A stretch of 64,000 nucleotides of DNA from Silvibacterium dinghuense (GTDB lineage Bacteria > Acidobacteriota > Terriglobia > Terriglobales > Acidobacteriaceae): assembly GCF_004123295.1 (NCBI RefSeq), contig NZ_SDMK01000003.1:1-64000 (forward strand), given 5' to 3'. The position numbers and the translations under genes are program-made. Positions 47,592-55,723 of this stretch are shown piece after piece. Below the pieces are notes generated by a model. That model had not been told where the DNA came from, searched no databases, and worked only from the letters and a program-made list of their open reading frames with translations. Every line of letters begins with the position of its first letter. The stretch's first letter is position 1.

Positions 47592-48599
47592 GTGTCACAA
47601 TCTCTGGAGCTCAGAACAGAAGCACTCCAAGTCATCGTCGCACCCGCAGAGGGTGGTCGCATTACCTCAGTGATAAGCCTGGACTCGGGACTCGAATTTC
47701 TCCTGCAGCCGCATCGTCCCTTCTGGCCCCTGCAGCCGGCTCGGCACAATATCTTCCTGCAAGGAGCCTGCGCAGGCATCGAAGAATGTCTGCCTACCGT
47801 CAGTGCATGCAACCTGAACGGCGAGCAGATTCCCGACCACGGTGACTTCTGGCAGATGCCATGGGAAATCCTGTCAGTCCCCACGAAAACCACGCTTTCT
47901 CTTTGCGCGGAAGGCTTCAGCCGTCCGCTCAGGTTCCGCAAAGATATCTCTCTCCATGACTCAAGCCTGAGCATTGCCTACTGCATAAAAAACATCGGAG
48001 AACAAGCCACCGATTTCCTGTACGCTACGCACCCTCTGCTCGCAATCGATTCAGACAGTTGGATCGTTCTTCCGCAGGAAGTCTCCAACCTCACGCTGCA
48101 CTCGTCGTTGCACGATCGCCTCGGCGCACCTGGCGAGAACGTCCGCTGGCCTGCAGCAAATCCATACTCCCAGCGTCTCGATCACTTGGCACATTCCATA
48201 GAAAAGACCGCCGACATGCTTTATACAGGCAGGCTCAACCACGGATGGTGCGGCCTCTATCGTACCCTGCACCGCCAGGGTCTTGTCATGCGCTTCGATA
48301 CATCGAAGCTTCCTTACATCGGCCTATGGATCTGCCAAGGAGGCTGGCCAGAAAACGAAAACACGCCGAAGCAATACGCCTTCGCCCCCGAACCGACGAC
48401 CGCACCCTGTGGATCACTGCGTCAGGCGCGTGAAAAGGATCTGGCTACACCGCTGATGCCGGGAGAATCCTTCCGCTTCACGATCGAATTCCATCTATCC
48501 CGGGCTGGTATCACCAGGGAAGAATTCATTCGCTTTGCATCAAAGCATCCCACCGCTTCCACTGCCCCACTTATCTCACAACAATCCGGAGAATTATGA
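47592..48599 (+). CDS. Aldose 1-epimerase-like protein
   Basis: 335 aa from a GTG start (GCGGAG upstream). It has no signal peptide. The overall pattern (GGRITSVISLDSGLEFLLQP, GIEECLPTVSACNLNGEQIPDHGDFWQMPWEI, LRFRKDISLHDSSLSIAYCIKNIGEQATDFLYATHPLLAID, FRFTIEFHLS) matches the galactose-mutarotase-like beta-sandwich, with His in PDHGDFW and in THPLL as plausible catalytic bases. Mutarotases interconvert the anomers of sugars released by hydrolases. The stop overlaps the start of GH35 (ATGA), implying translational coupling and co-function with the galactosidase. Confidence 0.78.
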   Translation: MSQSLELRTEALQVIVAPAEGGRITSVISLDSGLEFLLQPHRPFWPLQPARHNIFLQGACAGIEECLPTVSACNLNGEQIPDHGDFWQMPWEILSVPTKTTLSLCAEGFSRPLRFRKDISLHDSSLSIAYCIKNIGEQATDFLYATHPLLAIDSDSWIVLPQEVSNLTLHSSLHDRLGAPGENVRWPAANPYSQRLDHLAHSIEKTADMLYTGRLNHGWCGLYRTLHRQGLVMRFDTSKLPYIGLWICQGGWPENENTPKQYAFAPEPTTAPCGSLRQAREKDLATPLMPGESFRFTIEFHLSRAGITREEFIRFASKHPTASTAPLISQQSGEL

Positions 48600-50452
48600 C
48601 TGACTCTGCCAGGAGACCTCGTGGACGCTGGTCGTGCAGTGCTCTATTAACACTGAGCATCACGACGCTCCCCATCCATGCACTTTTTGCTCAAAGCACA
48701 CCCCACACATTCGGCGTCCAGCAGGGGCATTTTGCGCTGGATGGAAAACCCTTTCGCATCATCTCCGGAGAAATCCACTATGCCCGCATTCCTCGCGCAG
48801 AATGGCGGGCGCGCCTCAAAATGGCAAAGGCCATGGGGCTGAACACGATCACCACCTATGTCTTCTGGAACCTGCATGAGCCGCAGCCAGGCAGCTACGA
48901 CTTCAGCGGGCAAAACGATGTTGCAGAGTTTATCCGCGAAGCGCAGCAGGAAGGCCTTTATGTGATCCTCCGTCCAGGCCCGTATGTATGTGCAGAGTGG
49001 GAGTGGGGCGGATATCCTTCGTGGCTGCTGCGGCAGAAAGGCATCGTCGTTCGCAGCTCTGATCCTAAGTTCATTACACCTGTAACTTCGTGGATGAAGC
49101 GGCTTGGACAGGAGCTGGCGCCGCTGCAGATCGGCAATAGCGGTCCGATCATCGCAGTACAGGTCGAGAATGAATACGGGTCCTTTGGGGACGATCACGC
49201 ATACATGGAACAGATCAAGAGCATCCTCCAGGCCAGCGGTTTTACCAGGGCCATGCTCTATACCGCCGACGGCCCGGAGCAGCTTCCCCATGGCGCGCTC
49301 CCTGAGTTACCAGCCGTGATTAACTTCGGCACCGGAGGCGCAAAGGAAGGCTTTGCACTGCTCCATACCCTGCGCCCGGACGGCCCATTCATGAGCGGGG
49401 AATACTGGGCCGGATGGTTCGATCACTGGGGAGAAAAACATCACGTCACCGACGGCGACAAAGAAGCCGCGGAGTTGGCATGGATGCTCAATCAGGGCTA
49501 CTCCGTAAGCATGTACATGTTTGACGGAGGCACAAGTTTCGGCTGGATGAACGGCGCCAACTCGACCAGAGGAGAGTATCAACCGGACACGACCAGCTAC
49601 GATTACGACGCGCCGGTGAGCGAAAGCGGCATTCCTACGGATAAGTTCTATAAGTTTCGTGATGTGATTGCGAAGGCCACCGGTATAACTCCTCTGCCGG
49701 TTCCTGCAGCACCGACTCTACAGACGATTCCCAGCTTTTCGCTGTCCAGTGCGGCATCTCTCTGGGATAACCTTCCTGCGCCGATTCACTCTGCCGGATT
49801 GCAATCGATGGAAGACCTTGGCCAGGCCTACGGATACATTCTCTACCGCACACAGGCACCGGCCGATGCGGATGGAGACCTCATCATCGATGGGCTCCAT
49901 GACTACGCGCAAATCTATGCCGACGGCAAACTACTCGGCACGCTTGACCGTCGGCTGAATCAGACCCGGCTGCATGTCACCGTGAAAAAAGGACAGCGTC
50001 TCGACTTCCTGGTCGAAAACAGCGGACGCGTAAATTTCACTCCTGTACTCCGCGGAGAACGAAAAGGTATTCTCGGCAGCGTAACGCTCGCCTCCGCTCC
50101 GCTGCAGGACTGGTCGATTTATCCGCTGCCGATGCTCAACCCCGGAGAGATGACCTTCCGCAGTAATGCATGTGATCAGTCTCCTTGCTTCTATCGTGGC
50201 TCATTTCAAACCGAATCCACCGCAGATACCTATCTGGACACCAGCAACTTCACAAAAGGATTTGTCTGGATCAACGGACACCCGCTCGGCCGCATCTGGA
50301 GCATCGGCCCTCAACACACGCTCTTTACTCCCGGATCGTGGTTAAAGCAGGGCGAGAACGAAGTGATCGTCCTCGATCTTCACGGCGTAAGCCATCCCAC
50401 CATGCAGGGCCGAGATAAACCGATCTTCGCTACAGCGGCTCCCGCGAAATAA
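48596..50452 (+). CDS. Exported GH35 beta-galactosidase
   Basis: 618 aa, signal peptide ending ALFAQ. The barrel shows FRIISGEIHYARIPRAEWRARLKMAKAMGLNTITTYVFWNLHEP, ILRPGPYVCAEWEWGGYPSWL, acid/base E193 in QVENEYG and nucleophile E269 in SGEYWAGWFDHWG, all diagnostic of GH35. Two C-terminal jelly rolls end GFVWINGHPLGRIWSIGPQHTLFTPGSWLKQGENEVIVLDL. It should remove terminal beta-galactose from plant or animal glycans. CGGAG precedes the ATG, and the gene overlaps the mutarotase-like gene by 4 bp. A strong terminator follows 15 bp after the stop. Confidence 0.95.
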   Translation: MTDSARRPRGRWSCSALLTLSITTLPIHALFAQSTPHTFGVQQGHFALDGKPFRIISGEIHYARIPRAEWRARLKMAKAMGLNTITTYVFWNLHEPQPGSYDFSGQNDVAEFIREAQQEGLYVILRPGPYVCAEWEWGGYPSWLLRQKGIVVRSSDPKFITPVTSWMKRLGQELAPLQIGNSGPIIAVQVENEYGSFGDDHAYMEQIKSILQASGFTRAMLYTADGPEQLPHGALPELPAVINFGTGGAKEGFALLHTLRPDGPFMSGEYWAGWFDHWGEKHHVTDGDKEAAELAWMLNQGYSVSMYMFDGGTSFGWMNGANSTRGEYQPDTTSYDYDAPVSESGIPTDKFYKFRDVIAKATGITPLPVPAAPTLQTIPSFSLSSAASLWDNLPAPIHSAGLQSMEDLGQAYGYILYRTQAPADADGDLIIDGLHDYAQIYADGKLLGTLDRRLNQTRLHVTVKKGQRLDFLVENSGRVNFTPVLRGERKGILGSVTLASAPLQDWSIYPLPMLNPGEMTFRSNACDQSPCFYRGSFQTESTADTYLDTSNFTKGFVWINGHPLGRIWSIGPQHTLFTPGSWLKQGENEVIVLDLHGVSHPTMQGRDKPIFATAAPAK

Positions 50453-50467
50453 CAACAAAGTCCTTCC

Positions 50468-50512
50468 ACAAAGAGAAGAGGCGGCGATGCAATCGCCGCC
50501 TCTTCTCTTTGT
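50468..50512. terminator. Bidirectional terminator with 21-bp perfect stem
   Basis: Arms 50468-50488 and 50492-50512 are perfectly complementary over 21 bp with a 3-nt GCA loop, and begin ACAAAGAG / end CTCTTTGT. It lies between the convergent GH35 and receptor genes and probably stops transcription from both sides. Confidence 0.85.
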
Positions 50513-50525
50513 ATCTTGCTTAAGG

Positions 50526-53500
50526 TTAAAAAGTGTACTTCGCCGAGAACTGAAAGAACCTCGCATCTGGCGTATACGACTGCAGGCTGCGGGTACTCGT
50601 GATCTCGCCGCCTGTTGGTCCATTCGTCGTAGACGGCGTTCCGAAAGCGGGAGTATTCAGCAGGTTGAAAACATCGGCCCGGAACTGCAGCCGCTGCTCA
50701 CGCCAGGTAGTGAAGTTCTTGAAGAAGGACATATTCACGCGATCCAGGCCCGGGCCAAACGTCTGGCTGCGGGTTCCGCCGGCATAGCTGAGAACCGTGG
50801 CCAGATTCGATGTAGCCGCAGTAAGATCGCTCGCCGGAAGCGGACTTCCAAACGCACATGGATTGAACCAGTGTGCGACGGTCTTGGTCTTCGTCGCGCA
50901 AGTCGTGGAGTTGGAAGCCGGCGAACTGCCGCCGCTTGCAAACGGATCGCTCAAGCGGATCGCATTTGCGGTGCCCAGACCCGATGCAACCGTGATGTTC
51001 GGGCCGATGCTGATCGGATTGCCGGTCTGAGCCTGGAAGGTCAAGCTCGTGGACCAGCCGCCGACGGCCTGGTTCACAACACCCGCATGGTTATAGAAAC
51101 GGCGTCCCTGTCCAAACGGAAGCTCATAGTTTCCGTTGAAGGTAACACGGTGACGCACATCCATCGGAGAGTTCGCATACTCCATGCTGATTGGAATCAG
51201 CAACGGGTTGCGATACCAACTCGCATTGTTCGACTCGAGCACCAGAATGTCATTGTCGAGCCCATGCGCAAAGGTATAAGTAGCCAGGAAGCTCAGGCCG
51301 GAGGAATAACGCTTTTCAAGCTTGGCCTGGAGCGAATTGTAGTTTGACGATGCACGATAGCTAATGAAGTTCGCACCGGAGAAGTTTGTGAACGGCCGCA
51401 CCGACTGCGCACTGCTCGTCGAAGGTACAATCTCCATCGGAGAATTCACGTTGTAGGAAGTCGGAAGATGGCGTCCATCCGTGCCGACATAGCTGAGCGT
51501 TGCCGTCATCTGATTGCTCAGAGAACGCTCCACGCTCAGGTTGTACTCCTGGCTATAAGTCGTCTTTGGGTCCTTATCCGCACCGATCGGAGTCAGCAGT
51601 GACGTGCCTGCGGAATTCAGCAGCCCCGCCGCGATCTGCGAGCTGAAGCCATTCGCAAGCGTGAAGCCATCCGTGGGGCAGTTGCCCTGATAGCAGGAAG
51701 TGTTACCGCCGTAGTTTGCGGTAAAGCTGAAGGGGTAATTCTGAGACATATTGTTCCCAAGTCCCAGCGCCTGGAATCCACCATAGAAGAGACCGTATCC
51801 GGCACGCACCACGGTGCGGTCATCCAGGCTATAGGCCACACCAATGCGCGGAGCGAAGTTATCCTTCCGCGGATCGACGAGATAGCGGTTCTTCGAATAC
51901 ACCAGCGACAGGTTGCTGGAACTTAGAGCCGAAAGAAAGCCGGACGGAATCGTCGTGCTTTCCTTGCTGATGGGCATGGCGAAGGTGCCAGTCCCCGCTC
52001 CGGCAGCAAGCGTCTCCGGGAAGAGCGATGCCTGGTTATCATGGCGCTCCAGGATCGGCGTCTGATAGTCATAACGCACGCCGATGTTCACTGTAAGCCG
52101 CGGCGTCGCCTTCCAGTCATCCTGCACATAGGCAGAGTGCGCCCAGCGCAGATCGTCGGTATTCAGGATGTTCGAGATGCTGGAGCTGTACTGCGCATCC
52201 TGCAGAAAGTCCGCAGCACCGTATCCGCTGTCCTGCACTCCGGGAATCCCGGTATAAGCACCGGAATAGTCGTAATAACCACGAGCATAGGGCGGCTGCA
52301 ACGCATCGAACCGGATACGCTGAAAGCTATAGCCCACCTTGATGGAGTGGTTCTTCACCTGCTGCGTCAGATTGTCCAGAATCTGATACGAATTCTGGTA
52401 CTCCTGCGAAGGATAGTACGCAGGCTGCCCCATCGTCGTCAGCGAATTCACACCATCGAGTTCGATGTTCGGAATGCCGCCAAAGCCTGTCTCGTAAGGA
52501 ATACCGCCCAGTCCGAGGCTGGAGGAAACATCCGAATCGCTGGACGCGCCAGTATAGAAAAAGTGGCCGTAGTTATAGCCGAAGCGGAACTCGTTCACCA
52601 GCTTATCGGTGAAAACATGCGTTTCGCTGAGCGCAAAATTCTCGCCCAGGTTGCGATTGTTGCCGTCGCTCGTATACGAACCGCCATCCACGATCACACC
52701 CAGCGGAGGAGGCTGATAGCCGGCCTGATTCAGATAGCTGTAGCGCACAAACGCCTGATCCTTCGAACTGATATTCCAGTCCACGCGCGCGTCCCACTGC
52801 CAGGTATTGTTCGTCGCATTCACCAGCGACGTGTAGTTGTTATAAGTCTGCCCTTCGGCACCGGTATTCGGCAGCGGATACAGGTTCAGAACCTTCTGCG
52901 CCAGGCTGTTGATCTGCGAAGAGCAAAGCACGTTCACCTGCCCGTTGCAGCTCTGAACATAGGGGTTGCTGGTTCCATTCGTAGGCGTAGCCCCCGTGCT
53001 CGTCTGTCCGCCTGCACTCGAAAGCTGATAGAGGTAGATCGCTCCCGAGGCTCCACTCAGCGTGGGATTGAGCAGCTCGCTGAAGTCTCCGGTACGCATC
53101 TTTGCCGTGGGCACAGAAAAATACCCATCATTCACGCCCTGCACAATGCGATTCGCTTCCACATCGCCGAAGAAAAACAGCTTGTTCTTAAGAATGGGCA
53201 GGCCCAGAGTCGCCCCGAACTGATTCTCGCGATACTTGGCTACCGAGGTATCGAAATAATTGCGCGCGTCGAAAATATCATTCCGTACATATTCCCATGC
53301 CGTACCGTGAATCTGGTTGGTGCCTGACTTCAGGCTGGCATTGATGACCGCACCGGCAGAGTGCCCGAACTCTGCACTGTAATCGCCGGTCTGGATCTTG
53401 AACTCGGCCAGCGCATCCGGCGGAGGACGAACAACGAAAGAAGATCCGTTCAGGTAATCGACAACAGCCGTATTGTTATCCACGCCGTCCAGCACAAAGT

Positions 53501-54086
53501 TGTTCTGCTCGGCATTCTGTCCATTCGCGGAGAAGTCGCCGGTCCCCGTGCCGCGTGCGCCAACCGAGGGCGTAACACCTGCGCTCAGATGCGCGATATA
53601 GACCCAGTTGCGGCCATTCAGCGGAGTGTTATTGATCTCTTTTGCATCCATCACCTGTCCCACGGATGCTTCTTCCGTCTGCAGTTGCGGCGGAGCGCTG
53701 CTCACCGTCACGGACTGATCGATCGAACCCGGCTTGAGGGCCAGGTTAACGTTTAGGCGCTGCTGTACGTTCACCTGCAGCCCAGCCTGCGTCGTCGTAG
53801 AAAAACCCGCGGCACTGGCGCTGATGCTATAGTTTCCGATCTTTACAGGCGAGAACGTATATACACCGCCATCACCTGTCACCGTCTTCAATACCAACCC
53901 GGTATCAAGATCTGTAAGTGTTACCGCCGCCTTTGCAACAACGGCTCCCGTGCCATCTTCTACGACTCCTGTGACAGCCCCTTGATCAACCTGCGCTTTT
54001 ATCGAGGACGGAAACACAATCCCCAATGCACCAAGCAAGAGAAGACAAAGTGTCCAACAGAACTGCAACGTTCTCTTCTGCGACAT
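50526..54086 (-). CDS. Oar-like TonB-dependent receptor
   Basis: 1,186 aa, GGAGG before the ATG. Signal peptide about 1-31 (FCWTLCLLLLGALGIVFPSSIKAQ). Carboxypeptidase-regulatory-like domain at about 36-118 (AVTGVVEDGTGAVVAKAAVTLTDLDTG ... GGVYTFSPVKIGNYSISASAAGF). Plug: NNTPLNGRNWVYIAHLSAGVTP, FVLDGVDNNT, LAEFKIQTGDYSAEFGHSAGAVINASLKSGTN. Barrel ends FQFSAKYTF. An AT-rich promoter with four CG steps phased at 10 bp lies about 150 bp upstream. Likely imports galactose- or amino-sugar-containing oligosaccharides for the flanking enzymes (inference). Confidence 0.92.
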   Translation of the reverse strand: MSQKRTLQFCWTLCLLLLGALGIVFPSSIKAQVDQGAVTGVVEDGTGAVVAKAAVTLTDLDTGLVLKTVTGDGGVYTFSPVKIGNYSISASAAGFSTTTQAGLQVNVQQRLNVNLALKPGSIDQSVTVSSAPPQLQTEEASVGQVMDAKEINNTPLNGRNWVYIAHLSAGVTPSVGARGTGTGDFSANGQNAEQNNFVLDGVDNNTAVVDYLNGSSFVVRPPPDALAEFKIQTGDYSAEFGHSAGAVINASLKSGTNQIHGTAWEYVRNDIFDARNYFDTSVAKYRENQFGATLGLPILKNKLFFFGDVEANRIVQGVNDGYFSVPTAKMRTGDFSELLNPTLSGASGAIYLYQLSSAGGQTSTGATPTNGTSNPYVQSCNGQVNVLCSSQINSLAQKVLNLYPLPNTGAEGQTYNNYTSLVNATNNTWQWDARVDWNISSKDQAFVRYSYLNQAGYQPPPLGVIVDGGSYTSDGNNRNLGENFALSETHVFTDKLVNEFRFGYNYGHFFYTGASSDSDVSSSLGLGGIPYETGFGGIPNIELDGVNSLTTMGQPAYYPSQEYQNSYQILDNLTQQVKNHSIKVGYSFQRIRFDALQPPYARGYYDYSGAYTGIPGVQDSGYGAADFLQDAQYSSSISNILNTDDLRWAHSAYVQDDWKATPRLTVNIGVRYDYQTPILERHDNQASLFPETLAAGAGTGTFAMPISKESTTIPSGFLSALSSSNLSLVYSKNRYLVDPRKDNFAPRIGVAYSLDDRTVVRAGYGLFYGGFQALGLGNNMSQNYPFSFTANYGGNTSCYQGNCPTDGFTLANGFSSQIAAGLLNSAGTSLLTPIGADKDPKTTYSQEYNLSVERSLSNQMTATLSYVGTDGRHLPTSYNVNSPMEIVPSTSSAQSVRPFTNFSGANFISYRASSNYNSLQAKLEKRYSSGLSFLATYTFAHGLDNDILVLESNNASWYRNPLLIPISMEYANSPMDVRHRVTFNGNYELPFGQGRRFYNHAGVVNQAVGGWSTSLTFQAQTGNPISIGPNITVASGLGTANAIRLSDPFASGGSSPASNSTTCATKTKTVAHWFNPCAFGSPLPASDLTAATSNLATVLSYAGGTRSQTFGPGLDRVNMSFFKNFTTWREQRLQFRADVFNLLNTPAFGTPSTTNGPTGGEITSTRSLQSYTPDARFFQFSAKYTF

Positions 54087-54232
54087 TGGTTCCTCCGGAA
54101 TTGCCGTCTCTTTCGCAGCCGCCCCTCGCTGCGGGGGAGCAATTCAAACATCAGGACCAGTCAACAAAAGAGCGGATAATGCAGGTAAAGTAAATAAAAA
54201 ATAATAGTAAATGCAACGTAAAAATTAATAAT

Positions 54233-54272
54233 CGACACAAAACGACACTATTCGTTATTCCACGAAATACTT
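54233..54272. promoter_or_regulatory. Phased CGACA/CGAAA motif, copy 2
   Basis: Four units beginning with CG lie at exact 10-bp intervals: CGACACAAAA (54233), CGACACTATT (54243), CGTTATTCCA (54253) and CGAAATACTT (54263). The region is about 150 bp upstream of the receptor start. The units resemble those at 57736 and 47401. Confidence 0.55.
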
Positions 54273-54352
54273 TTCTTCATACGCCGGCAAAAATATCGCT
54301 TTTTGGTGTAGCGATCGAGTGATGAAGTCGAGGCCACGGTCTACAAAAATAG

Positions 54353-54402
54353 GGGCGTTTCATCCTATGGCGGCACACTCGCCGCCATAGGATGAAACGC
54401 CC
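54353..54402 (-). terminator. Terminator with 21-bp perfect stem after kbaZ-like gene
   Basis: Arms 54353-54373 and 54382-54402 pair perfectly over 21 bp around an 8-nt loop. On the minus strand the hairpin is followed by CTATTTTTG, a good U-run, 33 bp after the stop of the KbaZ-type gene. An unusually long stem for a terminator. Confidence 0.8.
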
Positions 54403-54435
54403 TCGATCTCTCATCTGTCTTTTGCTGTTCCGGCC

Positions 54436-55707
54436 TCAACCGAAGCAGGCAGCGGCATAGGGCTCTAGCGCCCGACGAATCTGTCGCAGGACAATCGCTT
54501 CCGGCTCGGCCTGCAAAACTCCCTGTCGCACTTCCCTGTACTCAAGCGGCAGATAGGCGCTCAGCAGTGTTTCCGGCAGTGTTACGGCGCGAAGATTTCG
54601 CATCAGCAACTCCACCGCCCGCTCCGCATCCGGGTCATTCCAGTAATAACGAATGCGATCACTGTAGCTGTAACGGCGCAGGAGCTTCTGCTCCTTTGTA
54701 TTGCCGTGATAATGACTCGACCAGTTCTTCGGATGAGCCAGCATCACCTCTTCCATGACCTCCGGCAATCGAGACGATTCTTCCGGCGGCACCAACTCCT
54801 TTTCGATCGCAGCGAGTGCAAAGAGCGCCTCGCGCATGGCAAAAGTAAGTGCCGGACCGACCTTCAGAATGGCAAACCCATCCTCCACAAGAGCACGGTA
54901 AAGATCGGGGCGCTGATAATCCGTGGAGTGCGCTTCGAACACCAGCCCATGGGCGCGGTCAAGTAGAGAGGTCAGCGTAACCGCTTTGGCGCGGTCATAA
55001 TTCACAACGCTGTCGTGGTTGAATTCGACCCCTGGCTGCACCACCATGCCCAGCATACGCTCCCATGCATCATCAAGGCCGTGTGCGTGAAAGACCTCCC
55101 GATGAATACGCCAGGTCTCTTCGGCATCCTTGAGTCTGGTCACTTCAAGCCCGTTCAGACTTTCTGTCGCGCCTCCCGGCACCGGAACCTCCGTGCCGAA
55201 GATGTACCCGGGCTTCTCGCCGGTGGCCGCCTTTTCCGCTGCCCGGCAAAGCCGCGCTGCGCGCTCTGCGACAACCGCAGTTGGCAGAGGAGACACATCA
55301 TCGGCACAGGCCATGCTGGCATCGAGATGGATTTTGCGGAAGCCGGCAGCTGCATACTCCGCGACCATAGCCTCAGCACGCCTCATTGCCTCTTCCGCAG
55401 GCAGGTTCTGCCATGGATTCGGCCCGAGATGATCGCCGCCAAGAATAATCCGGTCGAGCGCGAGGCCTTCTTCCGCGGCAAGCTCTTCTACCAGCTTGCG
55501 AAAATCCTTCGGCCGCATACCGGTATAACCGCCATCCTGGTTCACCTGATTTGAAGTCGCTTCAATCAACAACGGACTGCCGTCGGCAATCGCCTGCTGC
55601 ATGGATGCACGGATCACCCATGGATGCGCCGAACATACGGAATAGATACCGCGCGCCTTCCCGGGCTCATTCCGCTCTTTCAAAAGCTGTTGCAATAGCT
55701 GCGACAT
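54436..55707 (-). CDS. KbaZ/GatZ-type tagatose-bisphosphate aldolase subunit
   Basis: 423 aa, the usual length of the KbaZ/GatZ family. The N-terminus RGIYSVCSAHPWVIRASMQQAIADGSPLLIEATSNQVNQDGGYTGMRP and GGDHLGPNPWQNLPAEEAMRRAEAMV are highly characteristic. In Enterobacteria these proteins are the non-catalytic subunits that stabilise the class II D-tagatose-1,6-bisphosphate aldolase (GatY/KbaY) in galactitol or N-acetylgalactosamine breakdown; some homologues have been proposed to act alone. No KbaY/GatY gene is in this window. GGAGAAAGAG precedes the ATG. It follows the GH36-like gene after 16 bp, so the two are co-transcribed. Confidence 0.92.
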   Translation of the reverse strand: MSQLLQQLLKERNEPGKARGIYSVCSAHPWVIRASMQQAIADGSPLLIEATSNQVNQDGGYTGMRPKDFRKLVEELAAEEGLALDRIILGGDHLGPNPWQNLPAEEAMRRAEAMVAEYAAAGFRKIHLDASMACADDVSPLPTAVVAERAARLCRAAEKAATGEKPGYIFGTEVPVPGGATESLNGLEVTRLKDAEETWRIHREVFHAHGLDDAWERMLGMVVQPGVEFNHDSVVNYDRAKAVTLTSLLDRAHGLVFEAHSTDYQRPDLYRALVEDGFAILKVGPALTFAMREALFALAAIEKELVPPEESSRLPEVMEEVMLAHPKNWSSHYHGNTKEQKLLRRYSYSDRIRYYWNDPDAERAVELLMRNLRAVTLPETLLSAYLPLEYREVRQGVLQAEPEAIVLRQIRRALEPYAAACFG

Positions 55708-55723
55708 ATTCTCTTTCTCCGAT

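Noticed and set aside
52041-53327. Long plus-strand open frame (428 aa) opposite the receptor gene
   Set aside because: Its residue content is Arg/His/Ile-biased, without recognisable motifs, and it lies fully antisense to a well-supported TonB receptor; a shadow of codon bias in a GC-rich gene.
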